Shown here: positions 1 to 8,257 of the stretch, piece by piece
Layout: each line of letters opens with the position of its first letter
How positions within the stretch are numbered: the stretch's first letter is position 1
Assembly: GCF_000701665.1 (NCBI RefSeq)
Contig: NZ_JNJN01000026.1
Location: 1 to 39,739, forward strand
DNA: 39,739 nt
Reading direction: 5' to 3'
Source: Agathobaculum desmolans ATCC 43058
GTDB taxonomy: Bacteria; Bacillota; Clostridia; Oscillospirales; Butyricicoccaceae
Notes under the pieces: model-generated
The model's database searches: none
The model's input: only the letters and a program-made list of their open reading frames with translations
What the model was told of the DNA's origin: nothing
Translations under genes and position numbers: made by a program

Positions 1-236
1 TCTACATCCTTGGAAATCTTATGAGGACGGCCTGTAGCTGCTCGACCACGCCGCTCAATATACAAGCCTTCTGGACCTTCGGTCAGATAGATTCGTTCCC
101 AGTCCTGTACTCGCTTGTGGCGGATCCCGAATCTCTCAGCTGTTTCTGTGCAGCTGAGATTTTCTTTCCTCATAGTTTCCACTACCAGTTTCTTGAATTC
201 TGGTGCATATCGTTTTTGTGAAACTCCCTTTGGCAT
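1..236 (-). CDS. IS3-family transposase OrfA (N-terminal part)
   Basis: This is the DNA-binding subunit of an IS3-type transposase; in the family it is joined to the DDE catalytic OrfB by programmed frameshifting. The start ATG at 236 has a GGGGTGA Shine-Dalgarno 6 nt upstream. The visible 78 residues begin MPKGVSQKRYAPEFKKLVVE and contain a helix-turn-helix of the form TETAERFGIRHKRVQDWERIY, then a basic GRPHK segment that usually leads to the second helix-turn-helix. The gene is cut by the left edge, so whether the copy is intact is unknown. Its ribosome-binding site lies inside the 3' arm of a long hairpin at 244-290. Confidence 0.8.
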   Translation of the reverse strand, partial: MPKGVSQKRYAPEFKKLVVETMRKENLSCTETAERFGIRHKRVQDWERIYLTEGPEGLYIERRGRAATGRPHKISKDV

Positions 237-243
237 AAAAAAT

Positions 244-290
244 CACCCCATCTGTTAGATAGTATATCATACTGTCTAACAAATGGGGTG
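244..290 (-). promoter_or_regulatory. Long inverted repeat over the transposase ribosome-binding site
   Basis: Positions 244-290 form a near-perfect hairpin centred on 267, with arms CACCCCAT, TGTTAGA and AGTAT pairing to their complements. In a transcript entering from outside the IS, the 3' arm would sequester the GGGGTG Shine-Dalgarno of orfA. A TATACT hexamer lies in the middle, so a transcript started inside the IS would lack the 5' arm and leave the site free. Such shielding from read-through translation is known for IS10 and IS50; here it is inferred from the fold only. Confidence 0.5.
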
Positions 291-316
291 CAGTTCATAT
301 CACTCGCTCGGTTCTT

Positions 317-3178
317 TTAGCTCGCAAGATAGCGTTGTTTTATTGCTCTGTTGCTGTTTTCGCTGATAGGAACATTCATATAACGGATTTCATCAGCAAT
401 AGGGACAGGAATATCGGAAAAAATCAAAACTTTTGCATTAGTTCGGGCTGTACGCGCTCTTCCTGCTGCTTGTACAATAGATGCTTGAGTTGTTCCCATC
501 TGCACAGCAAGTAAATTCTCATCAGAAAAGGAGTAAAAGAAGGTAACGTAATCCCCTATTTGCTGATAATGTTTATGCTGCCTTCCGTCGGAGATATGCA
601 GCCCTAATGCATTGGCTAGCAATTTGTAGATGGGTTCAGCAAGTGAAAGCTTTCCAATGATAAGCAAATTCTTACCGTTCAATTCATCTACGCCATCCAA
701 ATTGCCAAAGGCATAGTAGTTACCTTCGCTATTTCGCTCTGCATGAAATCCTGCTTCTACAAAACGTTCTACGCATTTCTTGAATGTAAGGACTGTATAA
801 TTTGTATAATCAGGAACAACGGATTTTATATAATCGACTACAGTATCAAAGCGATTACTTAGACAGGTTGAACTGCATGAATAAGTAATATCCTGAATAA
901 CGCGCTGTTGGTTACGAATTTCAGGAATGGAATACCAATGAAACATCCGAGGAGTAAACAACTTTTTTGTGATGAGTTTATTCATAGTAGCAGACAAGAT
1001 AATTGTTTTGCAAAGCGGCTTATACGGCAGTTTGTTCACAAAAGAAACTGTTTTGTCTTCGCTGATGGTAAACGAATTACTCTGCGCAAAATAAGCAGCA
1101 TTCTCATAGCTGAGTTCGCTGTTGGGAGAATTATCAAGTGACGCTATATCAAAATCATCTTCGGAAAACCCAGAATCTATTGCTACAGTAGAAATAGGTT
1201 CTGAATAAACATAAGAATAAGTTGTATCGCTTGCAATCGTTTCATATTCCCTGTTAATCTGTTCAACAAGCGGCAGATATTTTTCTTTCTTTTCCGGAAA
1301 AACACGGCTGCTATAAAAATCCACCAGAGCATCATACGAGCATGTTTTTGTACTCAGAAAAGAGCTTTTAATATCCTCGTCAATGATAACCAAGCTATAA
1401 TCATTTGGCTCTACTGCAAGCGAAAGATATGCATGGGTACAAATCACAATATGCGCATGAGAAGCATTTCGCAAGGAACGCTCATATTCCTCCAGCCCGC
1501 TTGGTGCATCCTGATATGGAGCACAGCATCGAGTGTAAAACTCATGCGCCTGTTTCGTCAATCCGGCTTTTAGATATTTTTGGTATTGTGCTTCATCTTC
1601 CGGATATGGTAGTGTCGGGCGTTTTCTGATACGCACAATATTTTGATGGCCTGCCTCAATTAAACGCTGTTCCACTTCACATGCTAAGTCGTGTGTAGGC
1701 ACAGCGAAAAGTACTCTTTCGTATTTAGAGTAATCAGAATGAGTATATAACTCAGTTTTGCCAACACCTACACCGGCGCGAATTGCATGAATAGCATTGC
1801 CGGGACACAGTAGAGCTTTTTCAAAGCACTGACGCAACTTCCAGTTTGCCTTATCAACAGGGCTTTTGCGCGTTACAGCAACCCTTTTAGGAAGCAGTAT
1901 TCTCTGCTTTAAAGCTTCAAAAATATTCGCACATCCACAACCAGTTAAATAATCGTCATAAGGATATAAGTTTTCTCCACTATTATTTTGTAGATATGCA
2001 AGAGAGCATTTATAGCGGGCAGAACGCATCATATCGCTGGCTTGTTTTTTGTAATAATCGTAGTCATGGTCTTCTTCATAAAGTGAAATATTTTCTTCTA
2101 TGTGCTGAAGAAAATGTGTAATACCGCCCTCTATAAAGCGCAAATTTGAAACAAAGAAGAATCGCTGCTGATAATTCAACCTGCATTCTCCGTTTACAAA
2201 CTTTCGGTAAAGCGTGGACATCCATATAAATTTGTTTTCCCAATTTCGAATACGGATTTGATGCGGAGCTTCTTCATTCGAGCGGGGTACATCATTGTTG
2301 CGTCTATGCTGAGAATTTGCCGTAGGGGTCTGGTTGTTTGTACTTGCGGCTATGTTTTGTTCATCTGAGCTATCATCATTCTCTGGCGGTTTATATGATT
2401 TAGCCATCTGAAACGATTGTTCAGCATAACCCTCAACAAACTCGAAATCAATAACAGGGTTGGACTCTTCGGTTCGTACATTTGGCATTTGAGGTGTCCC
2501 AATCAATTTTACAGCCCAATCTTTTGCATTTTTTCTCCATTTTTTTGCCATGTCAGATGAGGTTGAAATAGAACTATTTACAAAAGAAACATAGTGTTGC
2601 CATAATGCCTGTTCGTCCAGCCTTGCGTCTTCATCAATATAGAAAGTGTCAATAGGTTTATTAGTGCCAAAGAACATACGGGCAAAGTCTTTGCACTGTT
2701 TATCACATTTGGGAAATAAGGTCATCAACATTTCAATCAAAATACAAAGCTTGCGCTGATTTTCTTTAGGGATTACCTCATTCAGATGAAAAAGGACACG
2801 GAATTTGTGATGCTCTGGTGTAAACGAAAACGTAGGGTAAACAATAGCGGGATATAATCCCATGCTTTTCATTTTTTCGATACAGTCGCCCATAGTGAGA
2901 TAATCTGGGTTTTGCAATCGTTCATGGCTATCCGAAGAATTATCAAAGTCAAGGCCAATCCATTCAGATGATAGAAATTTTTTGAAATTTACATTCACAC
3001 CATGATTAGCACTTAAATCCAGAACATTGGTGTAAATAGTATGGCCATGACTGATTTTATCTGCAATTTGCTGGATATTCCCATCAAATTTGTAGAGATT
3101 CCTACATTGGCGAAGCCACCCAACTTTATTTCCATTAGGTTTCGCGGGGGAACCATTTCTTGATATTATTATACTCAT
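317..3178 (-). CDS. Primase-like / SF2 helicase fusion protein (mobile-element replication)
   Basis: A 953-residue protein that probably primes and unwinds DNA for replication of the element. The N-terminal part resembles archaeo-eukaryotic-type primases of plasmids and prophages: GLDFDN (acidic DxD motif) near residue 75, then PTFSFTPEHHKFRVLFHL and DFARMFFGT. The C-terminal half is a superfamily 2 helicase with Walker A GVGVGKTE near 466, a DEAD-like IIDED near 596, ILSAT near 726 and QAAGRARTAR near 903. ATG 3178 was chosen because AGAAGG lies 7 nt upstream; an upstream in-frame TTG at 3232 sits within a palindrome and has no good site. Codon use is AT-rich like its neighbours. Exact subfamily is unknown. 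Confidence 0.75.
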   Translation of the reverse strand: MSIIISRNGSPAKPNGNKVGWLRQCRNLYKFDGNIQQIADKISHGHTIYTNVLDLSANHGVNVNFKKFLSSEWIGLDFDNSSDSHERLQNPDYLTMGDCIEKMKSMGLYPAIVYPTFSFTPEHHKFRVLFHLNEVIPKENQRKLCILIEMLMTLFPKCDKQCKDFARMFFGTNKPIDTFYIDEDARLDEQALWQHYVSFVNSSISTSSDMAKKWRKNAKDWAVKLIGTPQMPNVRTEESNPVIDFEFVEGYAEQSFQMAKSYKPPENDDSSDEQNIAASTNNQTPTANSQHRRNNDVPRSNEEAPHQIRIRNWENKFIWMSTLYRKFVNGECRLNYQQRFFFVSNLRFIEGGITHFLQHIEENISLYEEDHDYDYYKKQASDMMRSARYKCSLAYLQNNSGENLYPYDDYLTGCGCANIFEALKQRILLPKRVAVTRKSPVDKANWKLRQCFEKALLCPGNAIHAIRAGVGVGKTELYTHSDYSKYERVLFAVPTHDLACEVEQRLIEAGHQNIVRIRKRPTLPYPEDEAQYQKYLKAGLTKQAHEFYTRCCAPYQDAPSGLEEYERSLRNASHAHIVICTHAYLSLAVEPNDYSLVIIDEDIKSSFLSTKTCSYDALVDFYSSRVFPEKKEKYLPLVEQINREYETIASDTTYSYVYSEPISTVAIDSGFSEDDFDIASLDNSPNSELSYENAAYFAQSNSFTISEDKTVSFVNKLPYKPLCKTIILSATMNKLITKKLFTPRMFHWYSIPEIRNQQRVIQDITYSCSSTCLSNRFDTVVDYIKSVVPDYTNYTVLTFKKCVERFVEAGFHAERNSEGNYYAFGNLDGVDELNGKNLLIIGKLSLAEPIYKLLANALGLHISDGRQHKHYQQIGDYVTFFYSFSDENLLAVQMGTTQASIVQAAGRARTARTNAKVLIFSDIPVPIADEIRYMNVPISENSNRAIKQRYLAS

Positions 3179-3212
3179 AAAAAAACCTTCTTTCGAGATA
3201 ATGTTATTTGTA

Positions 3213-3271
3213 CCCCTTTTTACCTCACTCAACCCAAATATATATATTTGGGTGATGTGGGGTAAAAGGGG
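3213..3271. repeat. Large palindrome in the primase-helicase leader
   Basis: The core CCCAAATATATATATTTGGG (3233-3252) is a perfect palindrome. The flanks continue it imperfectly, from CCCCTTTTTACC on the left to GGTAAAAGGGG on the right, giving an arm of nearly 30 nt. It lies between the promoter at 3342-3370 and the start codon, so it would form a long hairpin in the leader RNA or act as an operator or replication site. No T-tract follows on the minus strand, so it is not an obvious terminator. Confidence 0.7.
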
Positions 3272-3341
3272 AGAAAAAAAGTAAAATATCTCTCAAGAAG
3301 AAGTCTGCGCGCCGGGCTTCTTTTTCTTTTTGTGCATATAT

Positions 3342-3370
3342 AGTATAGCACAAAGCTCTCTACTTGTCAA
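3342..3370 (-). promoter_or_regulatory. Promoter of the primase-helicase gene
   Basis: On the minus strand TTGACA (3365-3370) is followed after exactly 17 bp by TATACT (3342-3347), an almost perfect sigma-A promoter. It implies a leader of roughly 155 nt containing the large palindrome. No other gene lies between it and the start at 3178. Confidence 0.75.
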
Positions 3371-3614
3371 GTCAAAAAAGTTTTAAAAATAGCCATAATT
3401 ATTAAAATAATTGATTTTAAAAGCTAAAAAAGTTGCAAAAATGTCCAATAATCGAATTATTTAAATAATTGGAATTTGGAAAGAGTTTTTAAGCGCAAAA
3501 AGTTTTATAAATCAGAATAAATGCTTAATTTTATTGCTTTTAAAGCAAATAAAATTTAAATATATTATTTTTATAATATCGCATGATAAAAGATAAAAAA
3601 TAAGAAATAAAAAA

Positions 3615-3653
3615 CCGTTGGTTCTAAATCAATAGAGCCAACGGCATTTTTTT
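3615..3653. terminator. Bidirectional intrinsic terminator
   Basis: CCGTTGGTTCT pairs with AGAGCCAACGG (one G-U) around an 8-nt loop. There is a T-tract to the right (plus strand) and an A-tract to the left, which reads as TTTTTTATTT on the minus strand. It lies 150 bp downstream of the XRE gene on the minus strand, whose transcripts it would end. Confidence 0.8.
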
Positions 3654-3803
3654 ATATCAACATAAAAAGTAATAGGTTATCCTGCATCTACAACCCAAAA
3701 ATATTCGTTATACCATAAAAACAAATCTAATTTTGTTGTTTTTTCTGATTTATCCATGCAAAATACGTTTAATACACGTTATATGTTTATTATTTCAATA
3801 ATT

Positions 3804-4106
3804 TCATTTAGGATTTGCTGTATTTTTATTTCTTAAATGCAAAACAAGCTGGTAGATAACCGAAATATCATCTTCTGTCAGACCAGATAGGCCTACAGAT
3901 TGAGTTTTCGGAATACACAACAAATAATCCGTAGATACCTTGAATATATCAGATAATTCAATGATATATTGTGTGCTTGGTACGTTTATACCTAATTCCC
4001 AAGCATTTACACTTGAGCGGGTTATCCCTAATCTTTTTGCTAAAGCAGCTTGAGATATATTATTACTTTCTCGGAGCATTTTGATTCGCTCCCCAATAAT
4101 CAACAT
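3804..4106 (-). CDS. XRE-family transcriptional regulator
   Basis: A 100-residue Cro/CI-type DNA-binding protein. Residues 4-60 form the five-helix HTH: GERIKMLRESNNISQAALAKRLGI, then TRSSVNAWELGINVPSTQYI and LSDIFKVSTDYLL. A short C-terminal tail (LTEDDISVIYQLVLHLRNK) may help dimerisation. The start ATG at 4106 follows AAGGGTGAT. It is transcribed divergently from the cargo operon that starts at 4247, with a perfect promoter for that operon in the 130-bp gap, so it is the likely repressor of that operon and of itself. The operator is not proven; repeated AATGATATT words at about 4138-4166 are candidates. Confidence 0.85.
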   Translation of the reverse strand: MLIIGERIKMLRESNNISQAALAKRLGITRSSVNAWELGINVPSTQYIIELSDIFKVSTDYLLCIPKTQSVGLSGLTEDDISVIYQLVLHLRNKNTANPK

Positions 4107-4170
4107 ATAATCACCCTTTTTAGGGTATTGTAATCATAATGATATTGCGTTATCTAAATGATATTTAAAA

Positions 4171-4199
4171 TTGACATATAAAATATAGGGATGTATACT
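4171..4199 (+). promoter_or_regulatory. Promoter of the cargo operon
   Basis: TTGACA (4171-4176), a 17-bp spacer and TATACT (4194-4199) form a near-consensus sigma-A promoter 48 bp upstream of the first cargo start codon. Two AATGATATT words lie just upstream (about 4138-4166) and could bind the divergent XRE regulator. Confidence 0.75.
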
Positions 4200-4246
4200 T
4201 TGGAATATGGAAAGATATTTTAAATTGACAATGGGAGATGATTGCT

Positions 4247-4531
4247 ATGCAAAATCAGAATATGGTAGCCAAAATATTAAAAATATACGCTATTGTAAAT
4301 GCGGTAGCAGGGCTGTTGATATCTTTATCTATGCATGATTCTTATGTAGATTTGATAGAATCATTAAGTTTCGTCTTTTTCGGGCTGAGCATAGTTGTCA
4401 GTTTTGGTATTTATGCTTTTGGCGAAGTGATTCAGCTCCTGCAAGATATTAAAGACGGTACACAGGGGACAATGAATTCCATTTCAAGGAATATCAACAA
4501 TAATAGTTCTGATGATTTACCGAACATTTGA
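4247..4531 (+). CDS. Small two-helix membrane protein, unknown function
   Basis: A 94-residue protein with two predicted membrane segments, about residues 8-28 (ILKIYAIVNAVAGLLISLS) and 40-65 (LSFVFFGLSIVVSFGIYAFGEVI), then a polar, Asn/Ser-rich tail. ATG 4247 is preferred because GGGAG lies 9 nt upstream; the earlier ATG at 4238 abuts that site with no spacer. It is the first gene of the cargo operon, 24 bp before the RCC1-like protein. I recognise no named family. The length and topology would suit a partner or anchor of the following membrane protein. Confidence 0.7.
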   Translation: MQNQNMVAKILKIYAIVNAVAGLLISLSMHDSYVDLIESLSFVFFGLSIVVSFGIYAFGEVIQLLQDIKDGTQGTMNSISRNINNNSSDDLPNI

Positions 4532-4555
4532 GATTGGTATAAGGAGATAAAAAGA

Positions 4556-6802
4556 ATGGCTGAAAGATATACCATTCTACAGCATAATACGAATACCTTT
4601 TATGTTGTAGATTGTCCTATTCTCTTGCTTTCTCATGCCTTAACAAAGGATAACCAGAATAATAATATATTTATTCAGTGTAAGTTTGAAAATACACTTT
4701 CAAAATCAATTAAGGCACTATATGTTCATATAAACTGCTTTGATGTAACGAATAATCCTTTACCTGATGTAGATAGCTTTTCTTATCTGGATATTGAAGT
4801 AAAGCAATATCAAACTTTCGGAGATAAAACACCTATTGTTTTACCTGACAAAGAAACAAGAAGTGTTTCTATCAATCCTACTAAAATTGTGTTTGTAGAT
4901 GGCTCAACATGGAAAAATGATTGTAATAAACCCTTTGAATTGTTTCATATTGACAATACTCCTATTTCAGAATTAGGGGAATTAGCAGAAGAATATAAAA
5001 GAGAATTACATGGTATCTGTCTACAAAGTGACAAACATAAATATCTGCCAGCCAACAAAGATGGATATACCATATGTGGGTGCGGAAAGATTCTTGTAGA
5101 TGCAGAAAAGACTTGTCCCGCTTGTGGTGTGAATTTGGAAAAGCTGTTTGCTCTTCATGATGTAGATAAACTGCAAGCGGGATTGGAACAGTATAAGAAA
5201 GAGCAGGCCGAGCGGGAGGAACAAGCGCGACAAGCTGAGGAAGAGAGACAGAAGCAAGTAGAAGCACAGAAGCAGCAAGCGCTCAAGATAGGCAAGAAAG
5301 CTGGGATTATTGGCGGCAGCATCGTTGCGTTGATTGCCGTTTGTGCATTGGTCGTGCAAGTGATTATCCCTAATGTTCGTTATAGTATGGCAAATAATGC
5401 TGTTTCAGCAGGTAACTATGAAGAAGCAATTTCTACTTTTGAAGACTTGGCAGACTTTAAGGATTCTCAGGAGAAAATAAAAGAAACCCAATATGCTTGG
5501 GCTGAAAGCAAACTTGCAAGTGGTGATGCAAAGGGAGCAATAGAGCTGTTTGAGACATTAGGGGATTATGAAGATTCGGCTGACAGGATTCAAGAAATAC
5601 AGGATAGTGCATCATATGAGCAGGCAGAAAAAGAATTTGAAAACGGAAACTATGAAGAAGCCAAAACGCTGTTTGAAAATCTGGGCAGCTATTCTGATGC
5701 TGCAAGCAGAGCGCAAGAATGTGCGAATATCATAGGTGAAGAGCATTATTCTAAGGCTATGGACGCACTCAATAAATCAGACAATGATACTGCATTGAAA
5801 GAGTTTTTGTTGGCTGTCCCATATAAGGATAGTATTGTACAAGCGCGAAAATTGCAGGACTTTGGTGAAAAAATGGATGTATCTGGTTTTACAGTAGCTG
5901 CAAAGTCAGATGGAACAGTTCTGGTCGCGGGATATAATTCTGCGGATAATAACGATAGTGAGACAAAAGTAGAAAATTGGTCAAATATTAAAGCGGTATA
6001 TGTAGGCGGTAACCATACCATAGGATTAAAGTACGACGGTAGTGTTGTCGCCGCAGGAAGCGGCAACGAATGTAATGTAGATGATTGGTCAAATATAAAT
6101 TCGATTGCAGCCAGTGGTGGTTGTACCATAGGCCTAATGAATAATGGAAGGGTGTTAGCGACAGGCAATAACGGGTCAGGTCAATGCAATGTAAACAATT
6201 GGATGAACATTGCGTCTATTTCTAATAATAGTAATTATACGGTCGGTTTGAAAACGGATGGAACCGTTGTAGCAACTGGAGAAAACATGAGCGGTCAATG
6301 CAATGTAAGTGATTGGGACGATATTATTGCTATCGAATTAGGGGCGGGACGCACTATTTATAGTGGTTTTACAGTAGGATTGAAATCGGATGGTACGGTG
6401 ATGGCCACAGGAGATAACGATAATGGCCAATGCAATGTATCGAGTTGGAGAAATGTGGTAGATATATCAGCTTTATTTGATTTTACAGTAGGATTGAAAT
6501 CGGATGGAACCGTAGTTGCTACAGGCAATAATTTTGATGGTCAATGTAATGTTAACGATTGGGGCGATATTATAGCAATTTCGGCAGGCCGAGACCATAC
6601 TGTCGGTCTAAAGTCAGATGGTACTGTAGTTGCGACAGGGAATAATGATGATGGTCAGTGTAATGTAGATGGTTGGAAAAACATTATCGCAGTGTGGGCG
6701 GGTGTTAGATACACAGTAGGTTTAAAATCAGATGGAACGGTGGTTGCTACTGGAAGAAATGATGATGGCCAGTGCGCAGTCTATGACTGGGATTTATGGT
6801 GA
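4556..6802 (+). CDS. Zinc-ribbon, TPR-like, RCC1-like repeat membrane protein
   Basis: A 748-residue multi-domain protein. Residues 1-165 form an uncharacterised domain. A zinc ribbon (CGCG...CPACG) lies near 174-192, then a Glu/Gln-rich coiled coil (205-245) and one membrane segment at about 248-274. Residues 276-415 hold tetratricopeptide-like repeats (GNYEEAISTFEDLADFKDS type). The C-terminal 300 residues carry eight RCC1-like units of the form VGLKSDGTVVATGNN-xx-GQCNV-xx-W, which in the family fold as a beta-propeller-like protein-binding surface. By topology the propeller is likely outside and the zinc ribbon inside. AAGGAG lies 9 nt before the ATG. Repeats 4-8 are so alike at DNA level that copy number may vary. 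The function is unknown; binding to a host or bacterial surface partner is inference. Confidence 0.8.
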   Translation: MAERYTILQHNTNTFYVVDCPILLLSHALTKDNQNNNIFIQCKFENTLSKSIKALYVHINCFDVTNNPLPDVDSFSYLDIEVKQYQTFGDKTPIVLPDKETRSVSINPTKIVFVDGSTWKNDCNKPFELFHIDNTPISELGELAEEYKRELHGICLQSDKHKYLPANKDGYTICGCGKILVDAEKTCPACGVNLEKLFALHDVDKLQAGLEQYKKEQAEREEQARQAEEERQKQVEAQKQQALKIGKKAGIIGGSIVALIAVCALVVQVIIPNVRYSMANNAVSAGNYEEAISTFEDLADFKDSQEKIKETQYAWAESKLASGDAKGAIELFETLGDYEDSADRIQEIQDSASYEQAEKEFENGNYEEAKTLFENLGSYSDAASRAQECANIIGEEHYSKAMDALNKSDNDTALKEFLLAVPYKDSIVQARKLQDFGEKMDVSGFTVAAKSDGTVLVAGYNSADNNDSETKVENWSNIKAVYVGGNHTIGLKYDGSVVAAGSGNECNVDDWSNINSIAASGGCTIGLMNNGRVLATGNNGSGQCNVNNWMNIASISNNSNYTVGLKTDGTVVATGENMSGQCNVSDWDDIIAIELGAGRTIYSGFTVGLKSDGTVMATGDNDNGQCNVSSWRNVVDISALFDFTVGLKSDGTVVATGNNFDGQCNVNDWGDIIAISAGRDHTVGLKSDGTVVATGNNDDGQCNVDGWKNIIAVWAGVRYTVGLKSDGTVVATGRNDDGQCAVYDWDLW

Positions 6803-6882
6803 AAGCTTCCAACTATCAAAAATCAAGTAAATCTTTTTTCTGATTTATTCAGCATTCATCAAGACAAGGGGGAAATGTTACC

Positions 6883-7368
6883 ATGTTCAAAAAAATGACA
6901 ATCATTGTTTTGTTATTACTATTGGCGGGTTGTACTCAGTCGAACACCGTTGCAGCTGATAATGACTTTTATTCGGATACTGGCACGAATGAAGCATCAT
7001 CCTCTAATGAGATTAACGAAGAGGAAATAACTTCAAATGACAACATAATTGTTGTGGAGTCTATAGAACCACATCCTATGGATAGCTCCGGTTATGCATC
7101 ATGTGACATATCTTTTAGAAATACCTCAGGGCAACGTATAAAAACAATAACTTTAAATGTTGCATATTTAAATGAAAAGGGAGATATCATCGAAAGTACA
7201 TATCCGCAATATCCGAGTTCTGTTGAAGATGGGCAAGCATGTGTCCTAGATGTACTCTATAAAGAGATACCACACAGTTTACAAATTGCAAGTGTGTCCT
7301 ATTACGATATGAGAGATAATTACACTCAACTCTTTTTTGAGTCTCCATATATTTTTGAAATTAAATGA
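6883..7368 (+). CDS. Lipoprotein with FxLYD-like domain
   Basis: A 161-residue exported lipoprotein. The signal peptide ends in the lipobox LLAGC (Cys about 17), followed by a Ser/Asn/Glu-rich linker to residue 55. The rest (VVESIEPHPMDSSGYASCDISFRN onward) has the layout of FxLYD-type beta-sandwich domains, with NTSGQRIKTITLNVAYLNEKGDII matching their conserved centre. Start ATG is preceded by AAGGGGG. It lies 80 bp after the RCC1-like protein in the same direction and is probably co-transcribed. The exact role is unknown. Confidence 0.65.
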   Translation: MFKKMTIIVLLLLLAGCTQSNTVAADNDFYSDTGTNEASSSNEINEEEITSNDNIIVVESIEPHPMDSSGYASCDISFRNTSGQRIKTITLNVAYLNEKGDIIESTYPQYPSSVEDGQACVLDVLYKEIPHSLQIASVSYYDMRDNYTQLFFESPYIFEIK

Positions 7369-7435
7369 TTCTAAAAATTCAATTGACTGAGCATCTAACT
7401 AAAAAATTGGTTTGGTTGTTGAGAGGGTGATTTAA

Positions 7436-7999
7436 ATGGAAAAGATAAAAAATAATATAGTTTTAATTAGTGTGGTTGGTTTGTTTTTACTGGTAGTAGT
7501 AATTTATAATCTACTATTACCGCATTTTGATACAGACGAAAGTTCGACAGACAATATTGATTATTCAGATAGCAACTCCAATGGTGATGTAGATGCAGAA
7601 GATGTATTTAACTTCATTGCTGACAACGATTATGCTTATTACGCAGATGATGAATACTTAACCAAGTCGCAAAGCGAATATCGGGATGAAGTATTTAAAG
7701 AAGCTGCACAAGAATTTGGTATTTCAGAAAGTGAAGCCTGTGATTTGTATGATGAATACGCAAAAGAATTGGGACTGGATGGAAGTGATTCGATAGATGA
7801 AAATTCCGGCAGTTCGAGCAACAGCTATTCAAGCTATACAAATCACTCTACTAAAGATGAACCAACATACAACTATTCAAAGGATGATACCTATTCGGCA
7901 AAATATGATGATGATAATGATGGAAAAGTATCAGAGGATGAGTATATGCAAGGTATGAGCGATTTAATTGACGATTTATATGAGAATTATGTAAACTAA
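7436..7999 (+). CDS. Membrane-anchored acidic protein with EF-hand loops
   Basis: A 187-residue, strongly acidic protein with one N-terminal membrane anchor (IVLISVVGLFLLVVVIYNLLL, residues 8-28) and an outside domain. A canonical calcium-binding EF-hand loop, DDDNDGKVSEDE, lies near residues 159-170 with Asp at 1, 3 and 5, Gly at 6 and Glu at 12. A second, degenerate loop DSNSNGDVDAED lies near 45-56. A helical region at 80-110 and a Ser/Tyr-rich linker separate them. GAGGGTG precedes the ATG. It is in the same operon as the lipoproteins. Calcium binding is predicted from the loop, not shown. Confidence 0.7.
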   Translation: MEKIKNNIVLISVVGLFLLVVVIYNLLLPHFDTDESSTDNIDYSDSNSNGDVDAEDVFNFIADNDYAYYADDEYLTKSQSEYRDEVFKEAAQEFGISESEACDLYDEYAKELGLDGSDSIDENSGSSSNSYSSYTNHSTKDEPTYNYSKDDTYSAKYDDDNDGKVSEDEYMQGMSDLIDDLYENYVN

Positions 8000-8019
8000 T
8001 AAAGAAAGGGTTTATAGAA

Positions 8020-8208
8020 ATGAAAAAAGCGGCAATTTTAATATTAGCAATTATGACAATGCTTAGCCTCGCTGCCTGCGAAGAAAGTGAATATGAAAAA
8101 GCGCAAGATAGTTTTGGGAATAGATTAAAGACCGGGGATTTTAGCGGTATGAATGAATCTGAAAAAGATGTAGCAAATGATTTTTCTAATTGGTTGGCTA
8201 AACAGTAA
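8020..8208 (+). CDS. Small lipoprotein, unknown function
   Basis: A 62-residue protein. Residues 1-19 are a lipoprotein signal with lipobox LAAC, leaving a mature peptide of about 43 residues that is acidic and helical (EESEYEKAQDSFGNRLKTGDFSGMNESEKDVANDFSNWL). It starts 20 bp after the EF-hand gene and is followed by a strong terminator at 8229, so it is the last gene of the cargo operon. No family is recognised. Confidence 0.65.
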   Translation: MKKAAILILAIMTMLSLAACEESEYEKAQDSFGNRLKTGDFSGMNESEKDVANDFSNWLAKQ

Positions 8209-8228
8209 CAACTGATTTAATCAAAAAG

Positions 8229-8257
8229 AGGAATGGGTACACCACCCATTCCTTTTT
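8229..8257 (+). terminator. Intrinsic terminator of the cargo operon
   Basis: AGGAATGGGT pairs with ACCCATTCCT around a 5-nt loop and is followed by TTTTTC. It lies 20 bp after the stop of the small lipoprotein. Confidence 0.85.

Larger units (their letters stand above)
1..297 (-). mobile_element. IS3-family insertion sequence, left end, truncated by window edge
   Basis: The outer end reads, on the minus strand, TGAACTGCACCCCATTTGT from position 297 inward, with the TG terminus expected of IS3-family (IS150-like) elements. It is followed by a transposase orfA start at 236. The rest of the element, including orfB and the other end, lies outside the window. It sits 20 bp downstream of the stop codon of the primase-helicase gene, so it does not break that gene. 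Family assignment rests on the orfA sequence and the terminus; I cannot name the exact IS. Confidence 0.75.
3272..3803. other. Very AT-rich intergenic region
   Basis: Apart from the primase promoter (3342-3370) and the bidirectional terminator (3615-3653), this 530-bp stretch shows no coding potential. It is made of AT-rich, TTTTAAA/AATTATT-type sequence with several imperfect repeats of AATAATT and AAAAAGTT. An origin of replication next to a primase gene is conceivable, but I see no clear iteron array. Confidence 0.4.

Noticed and set aside
3178-3232. Upstream TTG start for the primase-helicase
   Set aside because: It lies against the palindrome and lacks a spaced ribosome site, while ATG 3178 has AGAAGG 7 nt upstream.
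3295-3332. GC-rich AAGAAG...CTTCTT segment with T-run as a plus-strand terminator
   Set aside because: The stem pairs poorly and no plus-strand gene lies upstream; it is within the leader of the minus-strand primase gene.
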